NCBI GenBank assembly: GCA_016744995.1
Contig: JADGDG010000001.1
Span: 350,011 to 414,010 of the forward strand
From: Gammaproteobacteria bacterium
GTDB taxonomy: Bacteria; Pseudomonadota; Gammaproteobacteria; GRL18
Length of the DNA: 64,000 nucleotides
Direction: 5' to 3'
In this document: one piece after another, positions 19,121-28,148 of the stretch
Layout of the letters: each line of letters begins with the position of its first letter
Position numbering within the stretch: position 1 is the stretch's first letter
Position numbers and translations under genes: made by a program
The notes under the pieces: generated by a model
What the model was told of the DNA's origin: nothing
The model's input: the letters and a program-made list of their open reading frames with translations, nothing else
The model's database searches: none

Positions 19121-20161
19121 CTAGTTGCCTTTATCACCATATAAGGTTTTTATTTTTAAAATTTCAGGCATACATTCTAAGAACAAAGGAACTAAATCTG
19201 GATCAAAATGTTTGCCGGATTCTTCTTTTATTAAATTGACTGCATCTTCAATTGCCCAGGCTTTTTTATAAGGACGCTCACTGGTTAGGGCATCAAAGAC
19301 ATCAGCTATGGCCACTATTCGAGCAGAAAGAGGGATGCTTTCACCCGCTAAGCCATTGGGATAACCCTGTCCATTGTATTTCTCATGATGGTTTATTGCT
19401 ACTTCAACGGCTAATTTTAATAGCGGAGAATTATCTTGCCCAAGGATCTCTCCACCTATTGCAGCATGGGTCATCATTACCTGCCATTCATCCTTGTCTA
19501 ACTTACCGGGCTTGCACAAAATATTATCGGGTATGCCAATTTTTCCAATATCATGCATAGGGGCCGCATTATATAAAAGTTCTACCCATTCTGAATCTTC
19601 TGATATTTTTTCAGCCAGAAGTTTAGTATAACAGGCCATACGTATTACATGCATGCCAGTTTCATTATCTTTATATTCAGCGGCTCTTCCAAGTCGCTGA
19701 ATAATAGACAGGCGTGTTTCTTCAATTTCTCTGGTGCGTTGTTTGACTAGTTCTTCAAGGTGTTTGCTCTGCTCATATAAGGCTAATTGTGATCTGACCC
19801 GAGTTTTAACAATGGGAGGAGAAAAAGGTTTGGCAATATAATCAACAGCACCTAATTCAAAGCCCTGCTTTTCATCTGCTATTTCTGTTTTTGCAGTAAT
19901 AAAAATAACTGGAATTTTAGCTGTATCAGGATTGTCTTTAAGCTTTTGGCAGACTTCAAAACCATCCATTTCTGGCATCATGACATCTAAAAGAATAAGA
20001 TCAGGAGGCGGGGTGCTGGCTGCAATTTCCAATGCTTTTTTACCGTTATTTGCTGCTTTTACCCGATAGTCAGCAGATAATAATCCAATTAATATTTGTA
20101 TATTTTCAGGCGTATCATCCACGATGAGAACTGTTGAATGAGATTGAGCTGTATAATCCAT
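19121..20161 (-). CDS. Response regulator with HD-GYP domain (cyclic-di-GMP phosphodiesterase)
   Basis: 346 residues. The receiver at ~8-130 has VDDTPEN, phosphoacceptor in LILLDVMMP, and the Lys in YIAKPF. The HD-GYP domain at ~150-340 contains [25 protein letters not shown] and [10 protein letters not shown], so the metal-binding HD pair and the GYP loop are intact. These enzymes hydrolyse cyclic-di-GMP, in this type usually under control of the receiver. AGAGGTAAAACC precedes the ATG. It is followed directly by a hybrid kinase gene, whose HPt could feed its receiver (inference). A second protein of the same design is encoded at 45151-46266. Confidence 0.94.
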   Translation of the reverse strand: MDYTAQSHSTVLIVDDTPENIQILIGLLSADYRVKAANNGKKALEIAASTPPPDLILLDVMMPEMDGFEVCQKLKDNPDTAKIPVIFITAKTEIADEKQGFELGAVDYIAKPFSPPIVKTRVRSQLALYEQSKHLEELVKQRTREIEETRLSIIQRLGRAAEYKDNETGMHVIRMACYTKLLAEKISEDSEWVELLYNAAPMHDIGKIGIPDNILCKPGKLDKDEWQVMMTHAAIGGEILGQDNSPLLKLAVEVAINHHEKYNGQGYPNGLAGESIPLSARIVAIADVFDALTSERPYKKAWAIEDAVNLIKEESGKHFDPDLVPLFLECMPEILKIKTLYGDKGN

Positions 20162-20394
20162 GGTTTTACCTCTTAATCATTCTTAAAATTTTGGCTCTAT
20201 TCCATATAAGAAGGGTAGGCAATTCAACTGCACTTTTCAATCAATAATTCTATATCTTAGCATTTTTTTGTGTGTTAGATGAAAGGCAATCCGGAAAAGA
20301 TAAGTAAAGGTCTGAAAATGATTGTTTTGAATGATCGGTTTACATCTGAAACATTTCAAAAATAAGAAGTTGTTATTGAGTTAATCAGGTAAAT

Positions 20395-21705
20395 TTATAA
20401 CGGTAGCGTATCTGTCAAAAATGGCAGACTGATATAAAAGTGTGTACTCTGAGATTTTTCACTGGAAACACTAATCTCACCTCCCAATTTATTAGTTATC
20501 AGATTGTAAATAATGTTCAATCCCAAGCCACTACCGCCCTGATTTCTTTTAGTGGTAAAAAAAGGATCAAAAATATGAGCCTGATTTTCCTTCGCAATTC
20601 CAATACCATTGTCACTATAATGCAACAGAATTCGATCTTGATCGCAGCTTACTTCAATTTTGATCAAGCCTTCTTCAATACCCTCAAAACCGTGAGTTAT
20701 TGAATTGATGATCAGGTTATTAATGATCTGAGCAAAAGCCCCGGGATAACTTTCAAGATCAATATCCTCTGGGCAAATGAGTTCAAATTTGTGTGATGTT
20801 TTTCGCAGCCTGGGTTGTAAGCTGATTAATAGCTCTTCAATATAGCTTTTCAGATTAATATGGCGTCGCTTATCACTGGTTTGATCCACGGCCAATTGCT
20901 TAAAACTACTCACCAGATCTGAGGCACGGCCAAGATTGCCTAATATAATGCTGGAGGACTCCAGCGCCACATCAAAGAAAGCTTCAAAATCCTGACGAGT
21001 GAGCACACCATCATTGTAAAGTCCGTGATATTGATGAACTTGCTCTTTCAAATATGAAGCAGCGGTAACGCAGACACCAACTGGTGTATTGAGTTCATGA
21101 GCAACCCCGGCAACCATTCCCCCTAACGAGGCCAGACGCTCAGTACGTACCAGATGTTCCTGAGCACTTTTTAATTCTTTAAAAGAACGACTGAGATCAT
21201 TGTTCGCCTTTTCCAGTTCATTGGTCCTATCCCTGACCCGCTGTTCAAGATCCTGGTTTAACAGGCGAACTTCCTGCTCTGCACGTTGCCGTTCACCAAT
21301 TTCTCGCTTTAACAGCCCAATCTTTTCATTGAGTGTGACAAACACTGAAGTAGATTGATGCTTATCAACACAGTTCATCATAATCACTGCAGGATCATGG
21401 TTAAGGGCTGGCCTTATAACACTGCCTTTACATAAATAATGGGTGGGTTTATCACTATCAGTTTTGAATGCAATACTGGAAGGCAGTGGTGATTTACTGC
21501 GTGACCACATTTGTAACAACGGCTTCAGTTTCGTTAATTTCTCCACCACCAAATCATCAAGATTCAAACTCTCCGCAGAAAAATCACACACAGGGAATTT
21601 TTTTTTCACCGCCTGATTTATAGCGATAATAGTACCGTCATGGGTCAATAGAAAATATGGATCAGGCAAGGCATTAGTGATCTCAATAAAGTTTTCTGGC
21701 AACAT
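20395..21705 (-). CDS. Cytoplasmic PAS histidine kinase
   Basis: 436 residues without membrane helices. A PAS-like region covers ~5-120 (DPYFLLTHDGTIIAINQAV), then a coiled coil (~135-195). HisKA has LASLGGMVAGVAHELNTPVGV, where the His is in a relaxed HELNTP form typical of this subgroup. The ATPase domain has NNLIINSITHGFEG, YSDNGIGI and GGSGLGLNIIYNL. The gene begins immediately after the stop of the MetOD1-like gene (TAAATG), so the two products probably work together. No receiver is fused; the REC-PAS-GGDEF-EAL protein two genes upstream is a plausible acceptor (inference). Confidence 0.9.
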   Translation of the reverse strand: MLPENFIEITNALPDPYFLLTHDGTIIAINQAVKKKFPVCDFSAESLNLDDLVVEKLTKLKPLLQMWSRSKSPLPSSIAFKTDSDKPTHYLCKGSVIRPALNHDPAVIMMNCVDKHQSTSVFVTLNEKIGLLKREIGERQRAEQEVRLLNQDLEQRVRDRTNELEKANNDLSRSFKELKSAQEHLVRTERLASLGGMVAGVAHELNTPVGVCVTAASYLKEQVHQYHGLYNDGVLTRQDFEAFFDVALESSSIILGNLGRASDLVSSFKQLAVDQTSDKRRHINLKSYIEELLISLQPRLRKTSHKFELICPEDIDLESYPGAFAQIINNLIINSITHGFEGIEEGLIKIEVSCDQDRILLHYSDNGIGIAKENQAHIFDPFFTTKRNQGGSGLGLNIIYNLITNKLGGEISVSSEKSQSTHFYISLPFLTDTLPL

Positions 21706-22251
21706 TTAAACATCTCCAGCCTGATAATATTCTCTGCCATCAGCCTGATTTGCCTCCTCGGTTGCTTTGAAATAAACAGTAACATGGCACCCCATATCAC
21801 CCTGTGCAATGGTTTTACCCAATACCACCTTGGCATAACCAATATTGTCAGCAGCAATAGTACCAAATACATTAGAAGTCATCATACAAAGCGATGGACG
21901 ATCTTTGACTTTATCACCGAAAGGGCAAACATTATTCCCCATCACCACCTTGTTTTCATCCATTTCAATAATGTAAAAGTCTCCCTGGATACGGGTCTTA
22001 AGATCCACCAGTACATCACTGATCTGCTGCTGGTTGAGTCTGGAAACCTGAAGTGCCTCTTTGTAATAGCTCCCTATTTCAGTTCCAATACGCTGGCCCA
22101 CAACACTGATAAAACCTGATGCCTCATCAAGTCCGATCATCTCTTCCAGCAGGCCGCTCAGTTCACGGATAAGGGAACGTGAGAAGCTATCTCTTTCCAA
22201 TGGAATATCCAGATTTTTTACTGCTATGTCTTGTAGTTTAGTGTGATTCAT
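21706..22251 (-). CDS. MetOD1-like (metanogen output domain 1) sensor protein
   Basis: 181 residues with no membrane helix. The C-terminal half has the pattern of the metanogen output domain 1 family: VCPFG, then [42 protein letters not shown]. Three cysteines (in VCPF, SLCM, MGCHV) are placed as in that family, which suggests metal or cofactor binding (inference). The N-terminal half is helical. It is translationally linked to the following histidine kinase and preceded at 24 bases by the GGDEF-EAL gene. AAGGAG precedes the ATG. The assignment is from memory of the family pattern. Confidence 0.7.
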   Translation of the reverse strand: MNHTKLQDIAVKNLDIPLERDSFSRSLIRELSGLLEEMIGLDEASGFISVVGQRIGTEIGSYYKEALQVSRLNQQQISDVLVDLKTRIQGDFYIIEMDENKVVMGNNVCPFGDKVKDRPSLCMMTSNVFGTIAADNIGYAKVVLGKTIAQGDMGCHVTVYFKATEEANQADGREYYQAGDV

Positions 22252-22275
22252 GAGCGTTTCTCCTTTGAAGTCAGG

Positions 22276-25002
22276 CTATTTTCCGCTGTGATTTAAGAGA
22301 TCCTTCCAGGTATGGTAAAGATCATCTTCCATCGAATTAAATGAATCTGCTGGTAACGGAGGACTACACAGATAACCCTGAATAGAGTCACAACTGAGTT
22401 TATCAATAAATTGCAGCTGCTCCATGGTTTCCACGCCTTCGGCAACGACCTCAAGACCAATGGAATGTGCCAGGGTAATGATGGCCGCTATGATGGCGCC
22501 GTCTTCACTATTGGTAGTGATCTCATTAACAAACGAGCGGTCGATCTTCAGTAAATCAAATGGTAATCGCCTGAGATAATTCATCGAGGAATAGCCCGTA
22601 CCAAAATCATCAATAGAAAGAGATATTCCCATGCTGTGCAGTTCCTGCAATTTTGCTGCAGTTTCGTCAATATCATCTATCAACACACCTTCAGTGACTT
22701 CTAATTCAAGATATTGCGGCGCAAGCCGGGTATTTTTTAAGGTATGTTCAACCATCTGAATGAAATCTTTCTGTCTGAACTGGAGGATAGAAATATTAAC
22801 AGCCACTTTTTTGGCAGAGTGACCTGCCTGCTGGTTTTTCTTTTCCTGAGCACAGGCCGTCTGCAAAACCCATTTGCCGACATCAATGATCATGCCTGTC
22901 TCTTCCAGCAGAGGAATAAAGTGAATGGGAGAAACAAGACCATATTCCGGGTGCTGCCAACGCAACAGCGCTTCATAACTCTCAACCTGACACGAAGAGA
23001 GACTGAGCTGAGGCTGGTAATAAAGTATAAATTCACCACGTTCCAGTGCCCGTCGCAGACTTGACTCCAGGGTCAGGCGTTCTATTGCCTGTTGCTCATC
23101 TTCAGCAGTGTAAAGCTGAAAAGCATTTCTGCCCTTACGTTTGGAGTGATACATGGCCGCATCAGCTTTTTTCAATAGTGTCTGGGCATTGTCACCATCA
23201 TCGGGAAACAGGCTGATACCAATACTGCTGGTGATAAATAATTCGCGCCCTTCACAGTCGAAGGGTACAGCAAGATCCATAAGCATTTTTCTGGCAAACC
23301 CGGGGATATCACTTTCTGCGGTGATATTATTGAGGATGACACAAAACTCATCGCTGCCAAAACGGGAAACAGTATCACCCTCAGGCAGACAGTCTGATAG
23401 CCGCATAGCTATATCTTTAAGCATTATATCACCGATATTGTGACCCAGACTGTCATTGATAACCTTGAAACGATCAATATCAAGGTATAATATTGCAATT
23501 TTACGCTTCTGCAAGCGCGCGCGTGGTATTGCCTGGGCAAGACGATCTTCAAATAGTATTCTGTTTGGCAGCCCTGTTAGAAAGTCATGATGGGCAAGAT
23601 GATGTAAGCGCTCCTGGGCTTCCATACGCTCGGTGATATCTTTGCCGCTGGAAATGAAGCTAATAATTTCACCACTGGAATTTTTCTGTGGTGTTATGGT
23701 TTTTTCTTCGAAATAAAACAGGCCGTTCTTTTTTTTGTTAATAACAACTTCATTGAACACTATACCTTGCAAAATAGTTTTCCACAGTCGTTGATAAAAA
23801 GCACCACCCTGTTTACCTGATCTCAGTACCCTGGGCGTCTTGCCAATCAACTCTTCCTGACTATAACCAGTTATTTCCGTAATTGCAGGATTTACATATT
23901 CAATAATGCCCTTAGGATCAGTGATCATAATGCCATCAGCAATTTGCTCAACCACTGTTGATAGCTTACGCATTTCAATTTCTGCCAGACGCTGAGCAGT
24001 AATGTCCTGCAGGGTCCCAACAATACGTTTCATATCACCATTTGTATCTATCGAGACATCACCCTGCTGACGCACGTAACAAATATTTCCAGATGCCTGT
24101 TGCACACGAAGTTCAATGTCATAAGGTTGCCGCTCCTCAATAGCCCTTTGCATAGTTTTCACAACTAAATCTTGATCCTCAGGCACAATAAAATCCAGAA
24201 ATTCTGTCAGCGTATGCTGACTCGTTGTCACAGAGGCTGTCAGGATACGACAAACCTGTTCAGACCATGTCATACTGCCATTGGAGCTGGACCATTCAAA
24301 GTGACCAATGCGAGCAATACGCTGGGCCTCAGCCAGTTGTGTCTCACTTCTTTGCAGTGCTTCATGAGCCAGTGCCTGATTTTTTATTTGCTGTTGCAGC
24401 ATGGCATTGGCAGCAGACAAATCTTGAGTGCGAACTTTGATAATAGAATCCAGATTGTCATTGTCAGCCATGAGCTGGCCGATAGTACAGATGTCATCAT
24501 ATGATCTAAGCGAAGTGATTAAAGCTAGCTCGAGATAGAGTGAAGTTAGTTTGCTTTTTTCAAGATAGTCATTAATGTCATACATACGCACTACTGTGTG
24601 CTCAGGTGCCTGTCCAGGCTGACCCGTGCGTAGAATTATTCTGACGGTTCTATTATGTAATTTCTCCCGGATATATTTCACTGTATCCAGACCTGCGGTA
24701 TCAGTTTCCATCACCACATCCAGTAACATAACCGCAGTATCAGGATGTTCTTCTACTAATTTACAGGCCTCTTCACCAGAATAACCATGGATAAATTCAA
24801 GTCTGCGTTCCTTGTAAGAAAAATTTTTCAGCACCATCTGAGAAACATCATGCACACTTTTTTCATCATCAATGATCATAACTTTCCAGCATTGGTGATC
24901 AAATGATATTTGCTGGTTGTCCTTGTCTGCATTATGTTCTGCACCATCAAACAGCAGGTCGCTTTTGTTTTCGACTTCTCTATCATGTTTGTTGCTTATC
25001 AC
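22276..25002 (-). CDS. REC-PAS-PAS-GGDEF-EAL cyclic-di-GMP signalling protein
   Basis: 908 residues. The N-terminal receiver (~40-165) has MIIDDEKSVHD, AVMLLDVVME and a Lys in YLEKSK. It resembles the receivers that precede DUF3369 or PAS modules. Two PAS/PAC modules follow (~215-465), with LRVQQASG and ITGYSQEEL. The GGDEF domain has FGSDEFCVIL, so the first Gly-Gly is Gly-Ser. The EAL domain has YEALLRWQHP, DDFGTGYSSM and VAEGVET, and appears complete. Phosphodiesterase activity is therefore likelier than cyclase activity. The start is GTG, with AGGAAG six bases upstream. It is the first gene of a three-gene run with the MetOD1-like protein and kinase. Confidence 0.93.
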   Translation of the reverse strand: MISNKHDREVENKSDLLFDGAEHNADKDNQQISFDHQCWKVMIIDDEKSVHDVSQMVLKNFSYKERRLEFIHGYSGEEACKLVEEHPDTAVMLLDVVMETDTAGLDTVKYIREKLHNRTVRIILRTGQPGQAPEHTVVRMYDINDYLEKSKLTSLYLELALITSLRSYDDICTIGQLMADNDNLDSIIKVRTQDLSAANAMLQQQIKNQALAHEALQRSETQLAEAQRIARIGHFEWSSSNGSMTWSEQVCRILTASVTTSQHTLTEFLDFIVPEDQDLVVKTMQRAIEERQPYDIELRVQQASGNICYVRQQGDVSIDTNGDMKRIVGTLQDITAQRLAEIEMRKLSTVVEQIADGIMITDPKGIIEYVNPAITEITGYSQEELIGKTPRVLRSGKQGGAFYQRLWKTILQGIVFNEVVINKKKNGLFYFEEKTITPQKNSSGEIISFISSGKDITERMEAQERLHHLAHHDFLTGLPNRILFEDRLAQAIPRARLQKRKIAILYLDIDRFKVINDSLGHNIGDIMLKDIAMRLSDCLPEGDTVSRFGSDEFCVILNNITAESDIPGFARKMLMDLAVPFDCEGRELFITSSIGISLFPDDGDNAQTLLKKADAAMYHSKRKGRNAFQLYTAEDEQQAIERLTLESSLRRALERGEFILYYQPQLSLSSCQVESYEALLRWQHPEYGLVSPIHFIPLLEETGMIIDVGKWVLQTACAQEKKNQQAGHSAKKVAVNISILQFRQKDFIQMVEHTLKNTRLAPQYLELEVTEGVLIDDIDETAAKLQELHSMGISLSIDDFGTGYSSMNYLRRLPFDLLKIDRSFVNEITTNSEDGAIIAAIITLAHSIGLEVVAEGVETMEQLQFIDKLSCDSIQGYLCSPPLPADSFNSMEDDLYHTWKDLLNHSGK

Positions 25003-25139
25003 AGTCCACTTCCTATTTTCTCGGCAAATGCTCTTATTTAAATATAGACAACTAATTGAAAAAAAGAAAAAAATTTGTGTATCTGTATTAAACTACTGAT
25101 CAGCATAATATAAATCAAAAATAGTAATTGGTTTTTTAA

Positions 25140-25148
25140 TGGTATAAT
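25140..25148 (+). promoter_or_regulatory. Extended -10 promoter upstream of rsmA
   Basis: TGGTATAAT is a perfect -10 box with the TGn extension. No -35 at 16-18 bases could be recognised, but extended -10 promoters can do without one. Transcription would begin near 25155, about 110 bases before the rsmA ATG. Confidence 0.5.
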
Positions 25149-25204
25149 CAGCGATGTAATTACTAATGAGAATTATGGTTGCACTCTTATTAGAATCTAA
25201 CTCG

Positions 25205-25232
25205 GTGGTTTCTGTTAATAAAACCACTTTTT
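25205..25232 (+). terminator. Terminator-like hairpin in the rsmA leader
   Basis: GTGGTTT, a 9-base loop, then AAACCAC and five T. It lies between the extended -10 promoter and the rsmA ATG on the same strand, and no upstream plus-strand gene exists that needs terminating. It may act as an attenuator, or end a short leader RNA. Confidence 0.5.
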
Positions 25233-25266
25233 AATATTTTAACCGTTTGAAAATAAAGAGTTTTAT

Positions 25267-26112
25267 ATGGGTAAGCCATTGAAGCATAAGGCCCCTCATG
25301 TTGCAAGAAAGCGATTTGGGCAAAATTTTCTCCATGATCCTAATATTATTGAGCGGATTATTAGTGCCATTGCTGCGACTGAAGCACAACATCTGGTTGA
25401 AATTGGCCCTGGAAAGGGTGCATTAACCGAGCATTTAGTGAGTCACGCAGGAAAGCTGGATGTGATTGAACTTGACCGGGATTTGATTCCTGTTCTTGAG
25501 GAAAAATTTTTAACCTGCTCTAATTTTACTATTTACAGCAGTGATGCTTTAAAATTTGATTATGGCTCTTTATTGGCTGAAGGCTCCCAAAAACTCAGAT
25601 TAGTGGGTAATTTGCCTTATAATATTTCAACACCACTCATTTTTCATTTACTGGAGAATGTTGAAATTATTGAAGATATGCATTTTATGCTGCAGAAGGA
25701 GGTGGTGGAACGTCTGACTGCGAGTCCGGGAACAAAAACTTATGGCCGCTTAAGTATTCTGGTTCAATATCTCTGTCATGCAGAACAACTGTTTATAGTG
25801 CCTCCCGGGGCATTTAATCCACCTCCTAAGATTGACTCAGCAATTGTGCAATTAACGCCTAGAATTCAATTGAATAAGTCCAGTCAATCTCACATACAAC
25901 AACTGAAAAATGCACAACTTGCCGATCTTTCATTTATTGCTAAAGCTGCATTTGCCCAGCGCCGCAAAACTTTACGCAATAATTTAAAAAAGATTTTAAC
26001 TTCTGAACAAATTACTCAATGTGATATCGACCCTGTAAGACGTGCTGAAACTCTCAGCATCAACGAATTTGTTGCTTTGACAAATCAATACGTGCAATCT
26101 CTTGAAGTTTAA
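25267..26112 (+). CDS. rsmA: 16S rRNA dimethyladenosine transferase RsmA/KsgA
   Basis: 281 residues, the usual family length. It dimethylates two adjacent adenosines near the 3' end of 16S rRNA, using S-adenosylmethionine. Visible motifs: RKRFGQNFLHD at the N-terminus, the SAM-binding VEIGPGKGALTEHL, VIELDRDLIP, the catalytic NLPYNISTPL (NLPY), and the C-terminal FAQRRKTLRNNL. The gene stands alone with its own leader; there is no pdxA or surA upstream and apaG lies 1.3 kb downstream rather than adjacent, so the usual surA-pdxA-rsmA-apaG order is only partly kept. Confidence 0.97.
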   Translation: MGKPLKHKAPHVARKRFGQNFLHDPNIIERIISAIAATEAQHLVEIGPGKGALTEHLVSHAGKLDVIELDRDLIPVLEEKFLTCSNFTIYSSDALKFDYGSLLAEGSQKLRLVGNLPYNISTPLIFHLLENVEIIEDMHFMLQKEVVERLTASPGTKTYGRLSILVQYLCHAEQLFIVPPGAFNPPPKIDSAIVQLTPRIQLNKSSQSHIQQLKNAQLADLSFIAKAAFAQRRKTLRNNLKKILTSEQITQCDIDPVRRAETLSINEFVALTNQYVQSLEV

Positions 26113-26269
26113 GCTTTTCCACTTGAATTTGTGCATACTGAGTATTAAGCCGAATTAATTTTTTTGCCGTATCATCCGTGTGATTGACAATAAAAAAGTG
26201 GCTGAAAATTACACCGGAAACAACTAGCACAGATAATAAGAGTAGAAAATCAGGTTTCTTCCTCATCAT
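26060..26269 (-). CDS. Small single-helix membrane protein, convergent with rsmA
   Basis: 69 residues (or 68 from the second ATG). One hydrophobic helix (FLLLLSVLVVSGVIFSHFFIV) is followed by an amphipathic, Leu- and Gln-rich tail. AAGGT precedes the tandem ATGs at a good distance, which supports real translation. Its last 53 bases overlap the 3' end of rsmA on the other strand. No family was recognised. Confidence 0.5.
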   Translation of the reverse strand: MMRKKPDFLLLLSVLVVSGVIFSHFFIVNHTDDTAKKLIRLNTQYAQIQVEKLKLQEIARIDLSKQQIR

Positions 26270-26352
26270 TCTTACCTTAAATTTTATTATGTAATATTAT
26301 GTTAAAAGTCGATAAAATAAGCCTGAAGGCTACTACCTGAAAATATTTTATA

Positions 26353-26430
26353 AAACACTCTTTAATTAAACACACTCTACTAAACACATTTTAGCAAATA
26401 CTTTTAGTAAACACTTCTAGTAAACAAGAG
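26353..26430. repeat. Degenerate short tandem repeats (AAACACTTTTAGT-like)
   Basis: Six units beginning AAACA/AAATA start at about 26353, 26368, 26382, 26396, 26409 and 26422, so spacing runs from 15 down to 13 bases. They fill the intergenic region before the HExxH gene. Otherwise the 26270-26529 gap holds no gene that I can see. They could be protein-binding iterons or a decayed minisatellite. Confidence 0.6.
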
Positions 26431-26529
26431 GTTACAATAAACTCAGCACATTTTAAATTAACTTTAACCTGTATCTTACTTTAGAATAATACAAAATTCT
26501 AAAAATGCCACTTTTTTTGGAAAAAAATA

Positions 26530-27012
26530 ATGTTTTTATGTAATTTTGATCAAAAATCAACCTTAGAAGCACTTTTAGCCCGTTACAGACTTCAAATCAA
26601 CTGGCTTAATGAGGGTGCAGTTATTTCCGGAAGCTGGTTTGGTGAGCCTGAAGCCGGTATTATTAAAAATCAGCTTTATGTTCGCCCGGACACTCCGATT
26701 CATTCTGCACTGCATGAGTCCTGTCATTATGTCTGTATGGATAGCTTCAGACGAGAAAATTTAAATACCGATGCTGCAGGTGGTTATGATGAAGAAAATG
26801 GCGTGTGCTATCTGCAGATCCTGCTTGCTGATTATTTACCTGAGATGGATCAGGCGTTAATGATGAAAGATATGGATGAGTGGGGTTATAGCTTTCGACT
26901 CGGATCAGCTAAACGCTGGTTTGAAGAGGATGCAGAAGATGCTCAGCAATGGCTGCTCAAACACCAGCTAATCGATTTCAATGATAAGCCCACCTTCCAA
27001 TTACGACAATAA
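26530..27012 (+). CDS. Conserved hypothetical protein with HExxH zinc-type motif
   Basis: 160 residues, soluble. Residues 62-66 read HESCH within HSALHESCHYVC, an HExxH motif typical of zincin-type metal sites. A following DAAGGYDEENGVCYLQILLAD could provide the third ligand (Glu or Asp). I do not recognise a named family, and proteolytic activity is only a possibility. A GGAAA lies about 7 bases before the ATG. It is followed after 84 bases by the ComFB-like gene in the same direction. Confidence 0.7.
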   Translation: MFLCNFDQKSTLEALLARYRLQINWLNEGAVISGSWFGEPEAGIIKNQLYVRPDTPIHSALHESCHYVCMDSFRRENLNTDAAGGYDEENGVCYLQILLADYLPEMDQALMMKDMDEWGYSFRLGSAKRWFEEDAEDAQQWLLKHQLIDFNDKPTFQLRQ

Positions 27013-27096
27013 ACTTGATTTTCAGGTATTTACTACTAACCTCATATTACAAGATAGAGTTATAGTATTAAACAATAAAATCCAGTTGGAGTTATT

Positions 27097-27393
27097 ATGC
27101 GCTTTGATTCAATCCACAATTATTACGAAACTCTCGTTGTCAGAGAACTCATTGATACTTTTGTTAATGACATTAAGAATATGGATGAGGATTATTTACA
27201 GGATATTGCCTGTATTGCATTAAATATGCTGCCTTCAAGATATGTTCGCCACGATGTGGATATGGCTTTTTTTCTAACAACAGATGAACGTTCAGAAATG
27301 GACAATTCTGTAAAAAAAGCTGTTCTGCAGGCAAAAGACCATGTTGATAATCAGAAAGATGAAGACGTCAGGCCAAATACATTTCAACAATAA
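27097..27393 (+). CDS. ComFB-like late competence family protein
   Basis: 98 residues. The pattern DYLQDIACIALNMLPSRYVRH matches the ComFB domain (D(V/I)xxIALNxLPPxYV). Family members are small helical proteins; some cyanobacterial members are reported to bind cyclic nucleotides such as cyclic-di-GMP, which would fit this window (established for other organisms, inference here). The CxxC pairs that some members use for zinc are not present. GGAG sits five bases before the ATG. Confidence 0.75.
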   Translation: MRFDSIHNYYETLVVRELIDTFVNDIKNMDEDYLQDIACIALNMLPSRYVRHDVDMAFFLTTDERSEMDNSVKKAVLQAKDHVDNQKDEDVRPNTFQQ

Positions 27394-27423
27394 ATCAGAT
27401 TGCAACTTTTAACAGGGTAAAAC

Positions 27424-27813
27424 ATGCCACATCTTCATGACACAAAATATAATATTTCTATTGATGTCAAAGTACAATATATAGAGGAACAGTCAGCCCC
27501 CAGTGACAACAGATATGTTTTCTCATATACCATCAATATGCTTAATCGGGGAACAGAAGTAGCACAACTCATCTCCCGCCACTGGATCATTACCGATGCC
27601 GAGGGTAAAACACAGGAAGTAAAAGGGCCTGGAGTCGTTGGCGAACACCCACTATTAAAACCAGGTGAAGACTTTACCTATACCAGCGGTACAATTATTC
27701 ATACACCAGTTGGCAGCATGCAGGGAAGTTATCAGATGAAAGCTGGTGATGGCCAGATGTTTGATGCTGAAATCCATCCCTTCACCCTGACAAAACCCCA
27801 GTTCCTTCATTAA
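27424..27813 (+). CDS. apaG: ApaG protein (Co2+/Mg2+ efflux-associated, ApaG domain)
   Basis: 129 residues, the normal family length. Characteristic blocks are VFSYTINMLNRGTEVAQL, SRHWIITDAEGK, EVKGPGVVGEHPLLKPGE, FTYTSG and GSMQGSYQM. The fold is an immunoglobulin-like beta sandwich, and the family has been linked to cation resistance and diadenosine tetraphosphate metabolism, but the biochemical role is not settled. It lies 30 bases after the ComFB-like gene, so the two may share a transcript. Confidence 0.96.
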   Translation: MPHLHDTKYNISIDVKVQYIEEQSAPSDNRYVFSYTINMLNRGTEVAQLISRHWIITDAEGKTQEVKGPGVVGEHPLLKPGEDFTYTSGTIIHTPVGSMQGSYQMKAGDGQMFDAEIHPFTLTKPQFLH

Positions 27814-27850
27814 GCCTGCTTGCCTGCCGCTGCACTACTTTGAGACTACT

Positions 27851-27879
27851 TTGAGAATAGTATTATTTTAGGCTATACT
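27851..27879 (+). promoter_or_regulatory. Sigma-70-type promoter before the small membrane ORF and lptG
   Basis: TTGAGA (27851-27856), 17 bases, TATACT (27874-27879): each box matches consensus at five of six positions. The -35 lies in a tandem 11-base duplication, ACTACTTTGAG at 27834 and 27845. Confidence 0.65.
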
Positions 27880-27925
27880 CTAAAGGACAAGTCAAGTATT
27901 AGTATTCCTGATTATTGGAAATTAA

Positions 27926-28120
27926 GTGAGAAGCACTGTGGCAAACAAGGTAAAAAATGTCGGTCAATTTATCATTAACTTTTTTGCTATGATTGTTTCT
28001 CTATTGTCTTTTTTACTGCTCTCTGTGCAAATTCTTTTTATCAGCATTGTCTGGATACTCACCAGCTTCATCAGCCATTTAAGCTATAAGCTGTCCAGCT
28101 TAAGTTACAAGTGGAATTAA
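27926..28120 (+). CDS. Possible small membrane protein upstream of lptG
   Basis: 64 residues from a GTG (or 60 from GTG 27938). A long hydrophobic stretch (FIINFFAMIVSLLSFLLLSVQILFISIVWILTSF) would make one or two helices, and the C-terminus is polar. It lies between a good promoter and lptG, in the same direction, with 28 bases to lptG. The ribosome-binding site is weak and no family was recognised, so it could be a non-coding leader. Confidence 0.4.
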   Translation: MRSTVANKVKNVGQFIINFFAMIVSLLSFLLLSVQILFISIVWILTSFISHLSYKLSSLSYKWN

Positions 28121-28148
28121 CAGACAGGTTTCCTGCTCAGCACGTTTT

